DNA of 64,000 nucleotides, taken from NCBI RefSeq assembly GCF_000025345.1, contig NC_013757.1, forward strand, positions 248,001 through 312,000, in the 5' to 3' direction. Made by a program: the position numbers and the translations under genes. Below, one piece after another: positions 38,018-49,370 of the stretch. How positions within the stretch are numbered: the stretch's first letter is position 1; every line of letters starts with the position of its first letter. This DNA is from Geodermatophilus obscurus DSM 43160 (lineage in GTDB: Bacteria > Actinomycetota > Actinomycetes > Mycobacteriales > Geodermatophilaceae). A model generated the notes under the pieces. The model was not told the DNA's origin. It saw only the letters and a list, made by a program, of their open reading frames with translations, and made no database searches.

Positions 38018-38353
38018 TCAGAGGTAGAGGCCGGTGGACTCCTCGATCCGCTCGGCCGCCACGGCGTGCACGTCCCGCTCGCGCAGGATGATCAGCTCCT
38101 CGCCGTGCACCTCGACCTCGTGCTGGTCCTCGGGGGAGAAGAGCACCTGGTCGCCGACCTTCACCTGGCGCACGCTCGACCCCACGCCGCGTGCCTCGCC
38201 CCAGACCAGCCGCTTGGCCACCTGGGCGGTCGCCGGGATGAGGATCCCGCCGGTGGACCGCCGCTCGCCGTCCTCCCGGCGCTGCGCCACCAGGATGCGG
38301 TCGTGCAGCATCTTGATGGGCAGCTTCCCGGCGGCTTCTGGCACGCCGATCAC
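38018..38353 (-). CDS. GroES-family co-chaperonin paralogue
   Basis: 111-residue Hsp10 fold. 'MLHDRILVAQRREDGERRSTGGILIPATA' is the N-terminal strand and mobile loop, and 'VKVGDQVLFSPEDQHEVEVHGEELIILRERDVHAV' the closing barrel. No groEL follows. Isolated GroES-like proteins of this type are common in actinobacteria besides the main groES; whether it caps a GroEL is unknown. The GTG at 38353 gives a short N-terminal extension; an internal ATG ('MLHDR') is an alternative start. Confidence 0.85.
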   Translation of the reverse strand: MIGVPEAAGKLPIKMLHDRILVAQRREDGERRSTGGILIPATAQVAKRLVWGEARGVGSSVRQVKVGDQVLFSPEDQHEVEVHGEELIILRERDVHAVAAERIEESTGLYL

Positions 38354-38367
38354 GGTACGCGGCGATG

Positions 38368-38486
38368 TCGTCCGGGAACGGCCCCCTCGCAGGGGGCCCG
38401 CCGCCGGCCCCGTCCGGAGGCTCGTCCCGAGCCTGCGAGGGACGAGGACGGGGTCCTCCCACGGTGGGGGGCGAGGGGGGTCCTCC
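38368..38486 (-). repeat. Composite of family A repeats after protease gene
   Basis: On the reverse strand it starts on the base after the protease TGA ('ggaggacccccctcg') and contains a second unit 'GGGAGGACCCCGTCCTCG' and the core 'CTCGCAGGCTCGGGACG'. It separates the GroES-like gene start from the protease gene end. Confidence 0.8.
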
Positions 38487-40357
<1,871 letters not shown>

Positions 40358-41812
40358 TCAGGTGGCCGCAGCGGGCTCCACGGCGATGGGCTCGGCCTCG
40401 GTGAAGCCGGTGCGCGGCATCGCCGTCCACACCGGGGTGCGGCGCATCAGGGCGGCGACCAGCCCGCGCAGCCGGAACCAGGCGTGCAGCTGCCGGTAGC
40501 CGACGTTCTCCAGCAGCCCGGTGAGCAGCAGCACGCCGACCTCCCGCCCCCGCGTGTAGCGGGCGTAGGAGAACTCCTCGACCGCGACGGCGGCGGTCGA
40601 CAGCAGCGTGCCCAGACCCAGGGCCAGGCCGAACATCACCAGCGCGGTGCCCGTGTCCAGCAGACCGAGGAACGCGGCCAGCACCACGGAGACGAGGCCG
40701 ACGACCTCCACGACCGGCCCCAGCAGCTCGAAGAGCAGGAAGAACGGCAGCGCCAGGAGCCCGACCGGGCCGAAGCGCGGGTTGCCGATCATCCGCCGGT
40801 GCTTCCACAGCAGCTGGGCCAGGCCGTGCGACCACCGGCGGCGCTGCCGGCCGAGGACGGCGAGGGTCTCGGGCACCTCGGTCCAGCAGACCGGCTCGGG
40901 CACGAAGACCACCCGGTGCGGACGGCGCTGCCGCCGCAGGTGCTCCTGCACCGTCACCACCAGCTCGGCGTCCTCGGCGAGGGAGAGCGCGTCCAGGCCG
41001 CCGACCTCGACGACCAGGTCGCGCCGGAACAGCCCGAAGGCCCCGGAGATGATCAGCAGCGCGTTGGCGTCGGCCCACCCGGTGCGACCGAGCAGGAACG
41101 AGCGCAGGTACTCGACCACCTGGAAGCGGACCACCCACCGCGAGGACAGCCGCGGCTCCAGGACGCTGCCGCGGGCCACCCGGGCGCCGTTGGCCGCCCG
41201 GATGACGCCGCCGCTGGCCACGACGTTGGCCGGGTCCTCGACGAAGGGCCGGGCCACCTGCACCAGGGCCTCGGGCTCGAGCAGCGAGTCGGCGTCGACC
41301 ATGCACACCAGCGGGTGCCGGGCGACGTTGAGCGCCGCGTTCAGCGCGTCCGAGCGCCGCCCCACGCTGGTCTTGCGGACGACGGTCAGCGGGTCGCCGG
41401 TCGTCGCGCGGTGCACCGAGAGCACCGTCCCGTCCACCGGCAGCGCGGCGGTCGGCCGGGCGGTGACCTGCACCAGACCGAAGCGCTCGGCGACCATGTC
41501 GAAGGTGCGGTCGGTCGAGCCGTCGTCGACCAGCACGACCTCGAGCACCGGGTAGCGCTGGGCGAGGACGGCGGCGAGGGTGTCGAGGATCCCCGCCTCC
41601 TCGTCGTGCGCCGGGATCAGCACGGAGACGCCCGGGGTGAGCGGACTGGCGAAGATCTCCTCGTGGCCCTCGGAGCCGTCCCAGCGGCGGCTGGCCGAGA
41701 CCCGGCGCGCGCCGGCCAGCACCAGCGCGAGCATCACCAGGTCCAGCAGCAGCGTGTACCCGAGGACGGCCCAGCTCATGGTGAGCAGGACGTCGACCAG
41801 GACCTCGCGCAT
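40358..41812 (-). CDS. Processive family 2 glycosyltransferase, membrane
   Basis: 484 residues. An N-terminal membrane segment (about 10-35) is followed by a cytosolic GT-A domain with 'VSVLIPAHDEEAGILDTLAAVL', 'VLVDDGSTDRT', 'CMVDADSLLEP' (DxD), the base region 'SLAEDAELVV' and the processive 'QRRRW' motif. Then come three or four C-terminal membrane segments. This is the layout of cellulose, hyaluronan or poly-GlcNAc synthases, so a secreted polysaccharide is likely; the sugar cannot be told. It is the last gene of an operon with a response regulator and a HEAT protein and overlaps the HEAT stop (TGATG). Confidence 0.9.
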   Translation of the reverse strand: MREVLVDVLLTMSWAVLGYTLLLDLVMLALVLAGARRVSASRRWDGSEGHEEIFASPLTPGVSVLIPAHDEEAGILDTLAAVLAQRYPVLEVVLVDDGSTDRTFDMVAERFGLVQVTARPTAALPVDGTVLSVHRATTGDPLTVVRKTSVGRRSDALNAALNVARHPLVCMVDADSLLEPEALVQVARPFVEDPANVVASGGVIRAANGARVARGSVLEPRLSSRWVVRFQVVEYLRSFLLGRTGWADANALLIISGAFGLFRRDLVVEVGGLDALSLAEDAELVVTVQEHLRRQRRPHRVVFVPEPVCWTEVPETLAVLGRQRRRWSHGLAQLLWKHRRMIGNPRFGPVGLLALPFFLLFELLGPVVEVVGLVSVVLAAFLGLLDTGTALVMFGLALGLGTLLSTAAVAVEEFSYARYTRGREVGVLLLTGLLENVGYRQLHAWFRLRGLVAALMRRTPVWTAMPRTGFTEAEPIAVEPAAAT

Positions 41813-42864
41813 CACACACCCACCAGCCGGCCGGGCTGCGGGGTCGCGTCGAGGGTGGCCGCGGCGGCGGTCCCCAGCGGACCGCCCCGTGCCGCGGCGT
41901 CGGCCAGGACGGCGGAGCCCTCCGGGCCCAGGGCGACCAGCGCGTCGTCGCAGGCGGCGGCGACCTCGCGGGCGGGGCAGGTGAGCCCGGCGAGCAGCGC
42001 CGGCCCCCCGGCCGGGTCGCCGATGCGCCCGAGCGCCTCGGCAGCGGCCCGCTGCAGCGGGGGCAGCGCGGCGTCGAACAGGACCTGCGCGAGCGGGTCG
42101 GTGGCGGCGGGGTCGCCGATGCGGCCCAGCGCCGTGGCCGCGGCGCGGCGGACGTCCTCGGGCTGGCGGGCGTCGGTGAGCAGGTCCACGAGCGCGGCGG
42201 TGGCGGCGAGGTCGCCGTGCACCCCGACCACGTCGGCCGACAGCGCCCGCGCGGCCGGTGACCCGGTGACGAGCGTGGCGCGCAGGGCCGGCAGGACGGC
42301 GGTGCCCAGGTCCAGGACGGCCATGCCGACGAGGCCGGCGGGCAGCGGGCGCGCGGTGGTGAGGGAGGCCAGCAGGCCGTGGACGGCGGCGGGGTCGCCC
42401 ACCCGGCCCAGGGCGCGGGCCGCGGCGCAGCGCACCTCGAGCGAGCGGTCGGCGAGCAGCGCGGTCAGCCGGGCCAGGTGGTCCCGGCCCGCGGTGCTGC
42501 CGAGCAGCGTCGCCGCCCGCCCGCGCCGCCAGGCCGCCCGGGCGTCGAGGTCGGCGGCCGCGCGGGCGACGACGCCGCGGCGGGTGAGCGCGGTCTGGAT
42601 CGCCTCGCGGTCGGCGCCGCGCAGCTGGGGGAGCAGGTGCAGCAGGACCTCGTCGAGGTCGCGCGGGGCGGCGACGACGGCGTCGGTGTCGCCGTCGTCG
42701 AGCAGGACGTACACCAGGGCCATGAGCTCGGCCCGGTTCCCCTGGGCGGCGGCCAGCCGGCGGGCGCGGGTGGTGTGCACCGCCGCGACCGCGACCAGCA
42801 GCACCACGACCAGGACGCCGAGCACGGCCGTCGCGGCCGCGGCCGGCGCCGCGAGGGAGTTCAC
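41812..42864 (-). CDS. Membrane-anchored HEAT-repeat protein
   Basis: 350 residues. One N-terminal membrane segment (about 8-32) is followed by at least five HEAT-like helical repeats, easy to see as the recurring 'AAARALGRVGDPAAV', 'AAATALGRIGDPAAT' and 'AAAEALGRIGDPAGG'. HEAT solenoids bind other proteins. It lies between a response regulator and a glycosyltransferase with start/stop overlaps on both sides, so it may be an adaptor that ties the transferase to signalling at the membrane. This is inference. Confidence 0.88.
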   Translation of the reverse strand: MNSLAAPAAAATAVLGVLVVVLLVAVAAVHTTRARRLAAAQGNRAELMALVYVLLDDGDTDAVVAAPRDLDEVLLHLLPQLRGADREAIQTALTRRGVVARAAADLDARAAWRRGRAATLLGSTAGRDHLARLTALLADRSLEVRCAAARALGRVGDPAAVHGLLASLTTARPLPAGLVGMAVLDLGTAVLPALRATLVTGSPAARALSADVVGVHGDLAATAALVDLLTDARQPEDVRRAAATALGRIGDPAATDPLAQVLFDAALPPLQRAAAEALGRIGDPAGGPALLAGLTCPAREVAAACDDALVALGPEGSAVLADAAARGGPLGTAAAATLDATPQPGRLVGV

Positions 42865-43241
42865 GCCGGGACGGCGGGGAGGGCCGCGGTGACCCGGCTG
42901 ACCAGCTCGCGCGTGCTGAAGGGCTTGGCGACGAAGTCGGTGGCGCCGGCGGCGAAGCCGCGCTCGAGGTCGGGCTCCTGCGACTTGGCGGTCAGCATCA
43001 GCACCGGGGTCCGGGCCAGGGCGGGGTCGGCGTCGGCGCGCAGTGCCCGGCAGACCTCCAGGCCGTCCATGCGCGGCATCAGCCAGTCGAGCACCACGAG
43101 GTCGGGGCGCAGCCGGCGGGCGGCGGCCAGCCCGGTCTCGCCGTCGGTCCGGACGGTGACCTGCAGGCCCAGCCGCTGCAGGCGGAAGGCGACGAGGTCG
43201 GCGACGACGGGGTCGTCGTCGACGACGAGGACGTGCGGCAT
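42861..43241 (-). CDS. Single-domain response regulator
   Basis: 126 residues, receiver domain only: acidic pocket 'VLVVDDDPVVADLV', phospho-acceptor Asp in 'LVVLDWLMPRMDG', Thr in 'VLMLTAKSQ' and Lys in 'FVAKPFSTREL'. With no output domain it must act by protein contact, most plausibly with the cotranscribed HEAT protein or glycosyltransferase. The ATG at 43241 follows GGGAGAA. Divergent from a hybrid kinase 79 bases away, a likely phosphate donor. Confidence 0.93.
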   Translation of the reverse strand: MPHVLVVDDDPVVADLVAFRLQRLGLQVTVRTDGETGLAAARRLRPDLVVLDWLMPRMDGLEVCRALRADADPALARTPVLMLTAKSQEPDLERGFAAGATDFVAKPFSTRELVSRVTAALPAVPA

Positions 43242-43319
43242 GGTGCTTCTCCCATCCGTGGGTGGACTCTGACCGCTATCGGCAGGACCCGGGTGTGACT
43301 GAAGTGGTGCGTGGGACGG

Positions 43320-46193
43320 ATGGATCGCCACCCGGTCGCGTTCAAGGAAGCGGTGCCGGCGGCCGACACCGGAAGCGTGCTCCCCCACCCCGCACGCCGT
43401 CCCGGCGCCGAGCCGCTCCCCCTCCGGGTGCTGCTCCGGCGTCCCCTGCTCGTGGCGCTCTCGGGGGTGTCCGTCGTCGCCCTGACCCTGCTCGGGCTCG
43501 CGGTGCTCGTCGTCCCCGTGCTCGGGAACCGGATCACGACGTACGACCAGATGTCGCGGGCGCTGCAGGACAGCCACGTCGCGATGCTCAACCAGGAGAC
43601 CGGGCTGCGCGGCTACCTCATCACCCGCGAGGCGCGCTTCCTGCAGCCCTACGAGGCGGGTGTGGCCGACCTGAAGCAGGTCGACGCGGAGATCGCCTCG
43701 TGGACCGGGGCCGACGCCGAGCTGGCCGGCCGGCTGGCCGAGCTGACGGCGGCCCACCAGCGGTGGACCCAGGACTGGGTGCGCCCGATGCTCGCCGGGC
43801 AGCCGGCGGTGGGGGACGCCGTCGCGCTGGCCGAGCTGCTGCGCCAGGACAAGGCGCTGTTCGACCACTACCGCGCGATCGAGGCCCAGGCGCGGGCCGC
43901 GGTCGGGGAGCGGCGCGCCGGCGCGATGGCGCTGCAGCAGCTCGCGCTCTACGCGGGTGCGCTCGTCGGGGTGGGCACGGCAGCGGCGGTCGCGGCCGTC
44001 CTGCGGGGGGCGTACCGCCGGCTCGAGGCCCAGGTCGTCCCGCCCACCCAGGAAGTGCGCGACGCGCTCGCGGCACTGGCGGCCGGCGACCTCACCCGCC
44101 GCGCCGGCGAGTCCGGATCGGCCGAACTGCGCCGGATCGCCGCGGACGTCAACGCCCTCGGGGACGCCCTGCAGGAGCGCAACGAGCTGGTGGCCACCCG
44201 CGAGCGGGACCTGGTCGCCGCGCGTGACGAGGCCGAGCGCGCCGGGCAGGCCAAGACCGCGTTCCTCGCGACGATGAGCCACGAGATCCGGACGCCGCTC
44301 AACGCCGTCCTCGGCCTGACCGACGTGCTGCTCGCGACCGACCTCACCGACGAGCAGCGCGGCCACCTCGAGACCGTCGCCGGCAGCGGGGACAGCCTGC
44401 TGTCCCTCATCAACGACATCCTCGACTTCTCCAAGATCGAGGCCGGCGAGCTGGACCTGGAGGCCGCGCCGTTCGACCTGGTCGGCGTCGTCTACGACGT
44501 CGCCCAGCTGCTGGCGCCCACGGCCAGCGGCGCCGGGCTGGACCTGCTCGTCGACGTCGCCGGCGACGGGCCGTGGCAGGTGGTCGGCGACGGCAGCCGG
44601 TTCCGCCAGGTCGTCACCAACCTCGTGGGCAACGCGGTCAAGTTCACCTCCGAGGGCCACGTCGTCCTCCGGCTCACCGGGACGGCCGCCGAGGGGCGGC
44701 TGCAGTGCCGGCTGTCGGTCGTGGACACCGGGATCGGCATCAGCCCCGACCAGCGCCACCGGCTGTTCCGCTCCTTCAGCCAGGTCGACGCCTCGGTGAC
44801 CCGCTCCTACGGGGGCACGGGCCTGGGCCTGGCGATCAGCCAGCGCATCGCCCGGGCCATGGGCGGCGACATCCAGGTGCACAGCGAGCTCGGCGTCGGG
44901 TCGACCTTCACGGTGGCGCTCGACCTGCCGCTGGCCCCGGCCGTGCCCGACGACCCCTCCGCCGACGGCCTGGCCGGCCTGCGGCTGCTGGTCGTCGACG
45001 ACAGCCCCACGAACCTGCGGATCCTCGAGCACCAGCTGGCCCGGCACGGTGCCGAGTGCATCCTCGCCGGCGGCGGTCCCGCGGCCCTCGAGCTGCTCGA
45101 CCGGGGGACCGGGGTCGACGTGGCCGTCCTCGATCTCGACATGCCCGGGATGGACGGCGACGTGCTCGCCGCGCGGCTGCGGGCCCGGCCCGGGACGGCG
45201 GACCTGCCGCTGGTCCTGGTGAGCAGCTCCGCGACGCTGCCCGCCGAGCGCTACGCCCACTTCGACGCCCGGCTCAACAAGCCGGTCCGGCCCGAGCGGC
45301 TGGCCCGGACGGTGCGCTCGGTCGCCCTCCGCGGCCGCACCGAGGGTGCCAACGGCGGTGGGGAGCGGGGGAGGCTCGCACTGCCCGCCCCGGCCCGGTC
45401 GCTGCGCGTGCTCGTCGCCGAGGACAACGCGGTGAACGCGCAGCTCATGAGCCTCTACCTGCGCCAGCTGGGCCACCGGTGCACGCACGTCGGCGACGGT
45501 GAGCAAGCCGTGGACGCCGTCCTGCGCGGCACCTACGACGTCGTCCTCATGGACGCGCAGATGCCGGTCCTCGGCGGCGTCGAGGCGACCGCCGCCATCC
45601 GGCTGCTCCCGCTGGCGACGCAGCCGCGGATCTACGCGGTGACGGCCAGCGTGCTGGCGGCCGACCGCACCGCCTTCCTCGAGGCCGGGGCCGACGGGTT
45701 CCTCACCAAGCCGATCCGGATGGCGACACTGCGGGACGCCCTGGACGAGGTGACCCTGTCCCCGGACGCGCCGGTCGCGGCCGAGCCGGGGCCGCCGGCC
45801 GCGCTCGACCCCGAGACGGTGGAGGACCTCCGCGACCTCGGCGACGACGCCTTCGCCCACCTCTACACCCGCTACCTCACGACGCTCGACGACGCGGTCG
45901 CGGCCATCGTGGCCGCCGCGGACCGGCCCTCCTGGTCGGTGGACGACGAGGGCTCGGTGCCCCGCCTCGCGCACGGGCTCAAGGGCAGCAGCGCGGCGCT
46001 GGGCGCGACCGCGCTGGCGCAGGTGTGCCACAGCCTGGAGACCGTCGACCCCGCCACCCTCGCGGTGGGCGACACGCTGGCCGTCCTGGACCGGGAGCGC
46101 TCCCGGGTGCGGACCGCGGTCACCGAGCTGCTGGCCGCCGTCGGGCCGGGGGGCCGGGACCGCGCCGCCGGGCCACCTACGATCGAGCGGTGA
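43320..46193 (+). CDS. CHASE3 hybrid sensor histidine kinase with two receivers and HPt
   Basis: 957 residues from ATG 43320 (GTG 43311 also possible). Membrane segments at about 43-69 and 206-228 flank an extracytoplasmic CHASE3 domain ('[20 protein letters not shown]'). HAMP follows, then HisKA with the phospho-histidine in 'SHEIRTPLN' (about residue 321) and the ATPase boxes 'NLVGNAVKF', 'DTGIGI' and 'GGTGLGLAI'. Receiver 1 follows (Asp near 605, '[11 protein letters not shown]'), then receiver 2 (Asp near 745, '[11 protein letters not shown]') and a C-terminal HPt ('[14 protein letters not shown]', His near 885). A complete phosphorelay in one chain, it may pass phosphate to the divergent single-domain regulator at 42861-43241. 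Confidence 0.94.
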   Translation: MDRHPVAFKEAVPAADTGSVLPHPARRPGAEPLPLRVLLRRPLLVALSGVSVVALTLLGLAVLVVPVLGNRITTYDQMSRALQDSHVAMLNQETGLRGYLITREARFLQPYEAGVADLKQVDAEIASWTGADAELAGRLAELTAAHQRWTQDWVRPMLAGQPAVGDAVALAELLRQDKALFDHYRAIEAQARAAVGERRAGAMALQQLALYAGALVGVGTAAAVAAVLRGAYRRLEAQVVPPTQEVRDALAALAAGDLTRRAGESGSAELRRIAADVNALGDALQERNELVATRERDLVAARDEAERAGQAKTAFLATMSHEIRTPLNAVLGLTDVLLATDLTDEQRGHLETVAGSGDSLLSLINDILDFSKIEAGELDLEAAPFDLVGVVYDVAQLLAPTASGAGLDLLVDVAGDGPWQVVGDGSRFRQVVTNLVGNAVKFTSEGHVVLRLTGTAAEGRLQCRLSVVDTGIGISPDQRHRLFRSFSQVDASVTRSYGGTGLGLAISQRIARAMGGDIQVHSELGVGSTFTVALDLPLAPAVPDDPSADGLAGLRLLVVDDSPTNLRILEHQLARHGAECILAGGGPAALELLDRGTGVDVAVLDLDMPGMDGDVLAARLRARPGTADLPLVLVSSSATLPAERYAHFDARLNKPVRPERLARTVRSVALRGRTEGANGGGERGRLALPAPARSLRVLVAEDNAVNAQLMSLYLRQLGHRCTHVGDGEQAVDAVLRGTYDVVLMDAQMPVLGGVEATAAIRLLPLATQPRIYAVTASVLAADRTAFLEAGADGFLTKPIRMATLRDALDEVTLSPDAPVAAEPGPPAALDPETVEDLRDLGDDAFAHLYTRYLTTLDDAVAAIVAAADRPSWSVDDEGSVPRLAHGLKGSSAALGATALAQVCHSLETVDPATLAVGDTLAVLDRERSRVRTAVTELLAAVGPGGRDRAAGPPTIER

Positions 46194-47491
46194 TCGACCT
46201 GCGCCTGGTGCGCGAGCACCCCGACCTCGTCAAGGCCAGCCAGCGAGCCCGCGGGGCCGACGAGTCCCGGGTCGACGAGCTGCTCGCTGCCGACGCCGCC
46301 CGCCGCGAGGCGGTCAAGCGCACCGACGACCTGCGCGCGGAGCAGAAGGCGGCCTCCCAGGCGGTGAAGAAGGCGAGTTCGGAGGAGCGGCCCGCCGTCC
46401 TGGACCGGGCCCGGGCGCTCGCGGCCGAGGTCAAGGACGCCGAGGAGGCGCTGCGGGGAGCCGACGCGGCGCTGCGCGCGGCACACCTGCGCATCGCCAA
46501 CGTGGTGCACGACGGCGTCCCGCCCGGCGGTGAGGACGACGCGGTGACCCTGCGCACCGTCGGCGAGGTGCCCGCCTACGACTTCCCGGTGCGCGACCAC
46601 CTGGAGATCGGCGAGGCCCTCGGCGCGATCGACACGGAGCGCGGCGCCAAGGTCTCCGGCGCCCGCTTCTACTTCCTCACCGGCCCGGGCGCCATGCTCG
46701 AGTTCGCCCTGGCCCAGCTGGCGATCGGCCAGGCCGTCTCGGCCGGCTTCACCCCCGTCGTCGCCCCCGCGCTGGTGCGCCCCGAGGCGATGGAGGGCAC
46801 CGGGTTCCTGGGCGAGCACGACGAGGAGGTCTACCGGGTCGAGCGCGACGACCTCTACCTGGTCGGCACCTCCGAGGTCGCGCTCGCCGGCATGCGCAGC
46901 AACGAGGTGCTCGACCTGTCGGCCGGGCCGCTGCGCTACGCCGGCTGGTCCTCCTGCTTCCGCCGCGAGGCCGGCTCCTACGGCAAGGACACCCGCGGCA
47001 TCATCCGCGTGCACTGGTTCGACAAGGTCGAGATGTTCAGCTTCTGCCGGCCCGAGGACGCCGCCGAGGAGCATCGGCGCCTGCTGGCCTGGGAGGAGGA
47101 GTTCCTCCAGGCCCTCGAGCTGCCGTACCGGGTCGTCGACATCGCCGCCGGCGACCTGGGCACCAGCGCCGCCCGCAAGTACGACATCGAGGCCTGGTTC
47201 CCCAGCCAGGGCACCTACCGCGAGCTGACGAGCACCTCGGACTGCACGACCTTCCAGGCGCGGCGGCTGAACACCCGCTACCGGGACGCCGAGGGGAAGA
47301 ACCAGACCGCGGCCACGCTCAACGGCACGCTCTGCGCGGTCGCCCGCACCATCGCCTGCCTGCTGGAGGTGCACCAGCGTGCCGACGGGTCGGTGTACGT
47401 GCCCAAGGCGCTGCGTCCCTGGCTCGGCGGCGTCGAGGCCCTCACCCCCGGCATGACGCTCGTGGCCCCCGTGCCGGCACCGAACGCATGA
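46190..47491 (+). CDS. serS: Seryl-tRNA synthetase
   Basis: Charges tRNA-Ser; 433 residues, cytoplasmic. The N-terminal coiled-coil arm ('[20 protein letters not shown]') binds the tRNA long variable arm. Class II motifs follow: '[10 protein letters not shown]' (serine pocket), motif 2 '[26 protein letters not shown]', and motif 3 '[16 protein letters not shown]'. GTG 46190 overlaps the kinase stop by four bases and lies six bases after TACGAT (46178-46183), so serS probably has its own leaderless promoter inside the end of the kinase gene. Confidence 0.97.
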   Translation: MIDLRLVREHPDLVKASQRARGADESRVDELLAADAARREAVKRTDDLRAEQKAASQAVKKASSEERPAVLDRARALAAEVKDAEEALRGADAALRAAHLRIANVVHDGVPPGGEDDAVTLRTVGEVPAYDFPVRDHLEIGEALGAIDTERGAKVSGARFYFLTGPGAMLEFALAQLAIGQAVSAGFTPVVAPALVRPEAMEGTGFLGEHDEEVYRVERDDLYLVGTSEVALAGMRSNEVLDLSAGPLRYAGWSSCFRREAGSYGKDTRGIIRVHWFDKVEMFSFCRPEDAAEEHRRLLAWEEEFLQALELPYRVVDIAAGDLGTSAARKYDIEAWFPSQGTYRELTSTSDCTTFQARRLNTRYRDAEGKNQTAATLNGTLCAVARTIACLLEVHQRADGSVYVPKALRPWLGGVEALTPGMTLVAPVPAPNA

Positions 47492-48414
47492 CGGCTGACC
47501 GGCCGGGCGTGCTGCCCAGCACCGGCACCGCCGGTGCCAGAGCGGACGACGTCGTCGAGCTCGGCGACCTCGGCACCTGGCGGCCCAAGCTGGTCGCCAG
47601 CGACCTCGACGGCACGCTGCTCACCTCCGACGGGGAGGTCAGCCCGCGCACCCGGGCGGCGCTGACCGCGTGCTGGGACGCCGGCATCCCGGTGGTCGGG
47701 GTGACCGGCCGGGGTCCGCGGCTGTTCGACAGCGTCCGTGCCGCGCTCGATGGACGGGGCATCGCCGTCCTCGCCCAGGGCGGTTTCGTCGTCGACCTGG
47801 AGCGCGACGAGGTGCTGCGCACGGTCGGCCTGCCGCGCGAGCAGGCGACCGCCGTCATCGAGCGGATCGAGGCGGTCGCCGGCGAGCTGGTCCTCGCGGT
47901 GGAGGACGCCGCCGAGCAGGGCGAGGTGCACTCCCCGTTGCGGGTCCAGCACGGCTTCGACTGGCCGTACCCGGAGCCGGCGCACCTGTTGCCCCGGCAC
48001 CAGGTGCTGCCCCCCGGTGCGGTGCTCAAGGTCTTCCTCCGCTCCTCGACCCTCGGCCAGGACGAGCTGCTCGCCCGCGCCCGCGAGGTGGTCGACCCGG
48101 CCCGGGCCGAGGTCACCCACGCCGGGCTGGGCTTCATCGAGGTGCTGCCGCCCGGCATCACCAAGGCGACCGGCCTGGCCATCGCGCTCGAGCGCTACGG
48201 CGTCGGCTTCGGTGACGTGCTGGTCTTCGGCGACATGCCCAACGACCTGCCCATGATGGAGGCGGTGCGCGACGCCGGCGGCCGGGCGGTCGCGGTGGCC
48301 AACGCGCACCCCGCCGTCCGGGCGGCCACACCACTGGTCACCAGCGGGCACGACGTCGACGGCGTCGCGCGCTACCTGGAGGCCCTGCTCGACGGGAGGC
48401 GGCCGGGTGTCTGA
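47488..48414 (+). CDS. Cof-type HAD hydrolase
   Basis: 308-residue haloacid dehalogenase-superfamily phosphatase of the Cof (type IIB cap) class. The catalytic '[10 protein letters not shown]' is at about residue 36, after a roughly 30-residue N-terminal extension. Motif II Thr is in '[11 protein letters not shown]', the lysine in '[11 protein letters not shown]', and '[14 protein letters not shown]' supplies the magnesium aspartates. Likely dephosphorylates a sugar phosphate or flavin/nucleotide; the substrate is not predictable. Overlaps serS (ATGA) and the next HAD gene, forming a serS-HAD-HAD unit. Confidence 0.92.
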   Translation: MTADRPGVLPSTGTAGARADDVVELGDLGTWRPKLVASDLDGTLLTSDGEVSPRTRAALTACWDAGIPVVGVTGRGPRLFDSVRAALDGRGIAVLAQGGFVVDLERDEVLRTVGLPREQATAVIERIEAVAGELVLAVEDAAEQGEVHSPLRVQHGFDWPYPEPAHLLPRHQVLPPGAVLKVFLRSSTLGQDELLARAREVVDPARAEVTHAGLGFIEVLPPGITKATGLAIALERYGVGFGDVLVFGDMPNDLPMMEAVRDAGGRAVAVANAHPAVRAATPLVTSGHDVDGVARYLEALLDGRRPGV

Positions 48415-49210
48415 TTGGAGACCGCGGCTCATCGCCAGCGACATGGACGGCACCCTGCTGCGCGGGAACGACACCGTCAGCGACGCGACGGTGGCCGAGC
48501 TGGAGCGCTGGCGGTCCGAGGGCGTGCCGGTCGTGCTGGCCACCGGCCGGCCGCCGCGCTGGATGGTCCGGATCCGCGAGGTGCTGCGGCACGGCACGGC
48601 CGTGTGCTGCAACGGCGCCGTCCTGCTGGACCTGGCCGGCTTCGAGGTGCTCGAGGAGGACGCGCTGGAGCCCGCGGTCCTGCAGGAGGTCACCGCCCAG
48701 CTGCGCCGCCACCAGCCCGACACCTGGTTCGCCGTCGAGTACGGCCTGGAGTTCCGCCACGAGCCGGTCTACCAGCCGCGGTGGGACGTCGACGCGCCCG
48801 GCGTGGCGGTGGCGACGCTGGAGGAGATGGTCGCCGGGCCCGCGGCCAAGCTGCTGGCCCGCCACGAGGCGCTGCCCCGCGACGAGTTCCTGGCGCTGGT
48901 CGAGCGCGTCGTGGGCGACACCGCGACGGTCACCAACTCCTCCACCGACGCGCTCGCCGAGATCTCCGCCCGCGGCGTCACCAAGGCCACCGGCATCGCG
49001 AAGGTGGCCGCCCAGCACGGCGTCGGTCCCGAGGACGTCGTCGTCTTCGGCGACATGCCCAACGACATCGCCGCCTTCGACTGGGTGCGCGAGGCCGGCG
49101 GCCGGGCGGTGGCCATGGCCCACGCCCACCCGGACCTGCTCGCCGCGGCCACCGACGTGACCGGTACGAACGAGGACGACGGCGTCGCGGCCTTCCTCTC
49201 CGCGCTGTGA
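48407..49210 (+). CDS. Cof-type HAD hydrolase, second copy
   Basis: 267 residues and about as long as a plain Cof protein. 'IASDMDGTLLRGNDTVSD' is motif I, 'VVLATGRPPRW' motif II, 'GVTKATGIAKVA' motif III and '[14 protein letters not shown]' motif IV. It is a diverged paralogue of the preceding gene, with which it overlaps by eight bases, so a tandem duplication is likely. Substrate unknown. A family B inverted repeat follows the stop. Confidence 0.92.
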   Translation: MSDWRPRLIASDMDGTLLRGNDTVSDATVAELERWRSEGVPVVLATGRPPRWMVRIREVLRHGTAVCCNGAVLLDLAGFEVLEEDALEPAVLQEVTAQLRRHQPDTWFAVEYGLEFRHEPVYQPRWDVDAPGVAVATLEEMVAGPAAKLLARHEALPRDEFLALVERVVGDTATVTNSSTDALAEISARGVTKATGIAKVAAQHGVGPEDVVVFGDMPNDIAAFDWVREAGGRAVAMAHAHPDLLAAATDVTGTNEDDGVAAFLSAL

Positions 49211-49232
49211 CGGCCCGTCCGCTCAGCGCGCC

Positions 49233-49316
49233 GTGATCAGCTGAGCTGGTCGTTGCGGCTCCTGGCTCACCACTGGTCGTGAGTCAGGACCTGCAACGGT
49301 GATCGCAGCTGATCAT
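49233..49316. repeat. Nested inverted repeat family B, copy 2
   Basis: Outer arms GTGATCAGCTG (49233-49243) and CAGCTGATCAT (49306-49316). Inner stem TCCTGGCTCAC (49260-49270) with GTGAGTCAGGA (49279-49289) contains one G-T pair. A GTTGC/GCAAC segment lies between (49252-49256, 49293-49297). It lies between convergent genes. Confidence 0.8.
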
Positions 49317-49370
49317 CGGCGGTGGCGGGCACGGGCAGCGGCGGCCGGCCCCACCGACCGGGTCACTGCC

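Noticed and set aside
42861..46031. A 1056-codon reverse-strand open frame ending in the response regulator
   Set aside because: Everything upstream of 43241 is antisense to the hybrid kinase with no recognisable domain; the regulator start has its own SD.
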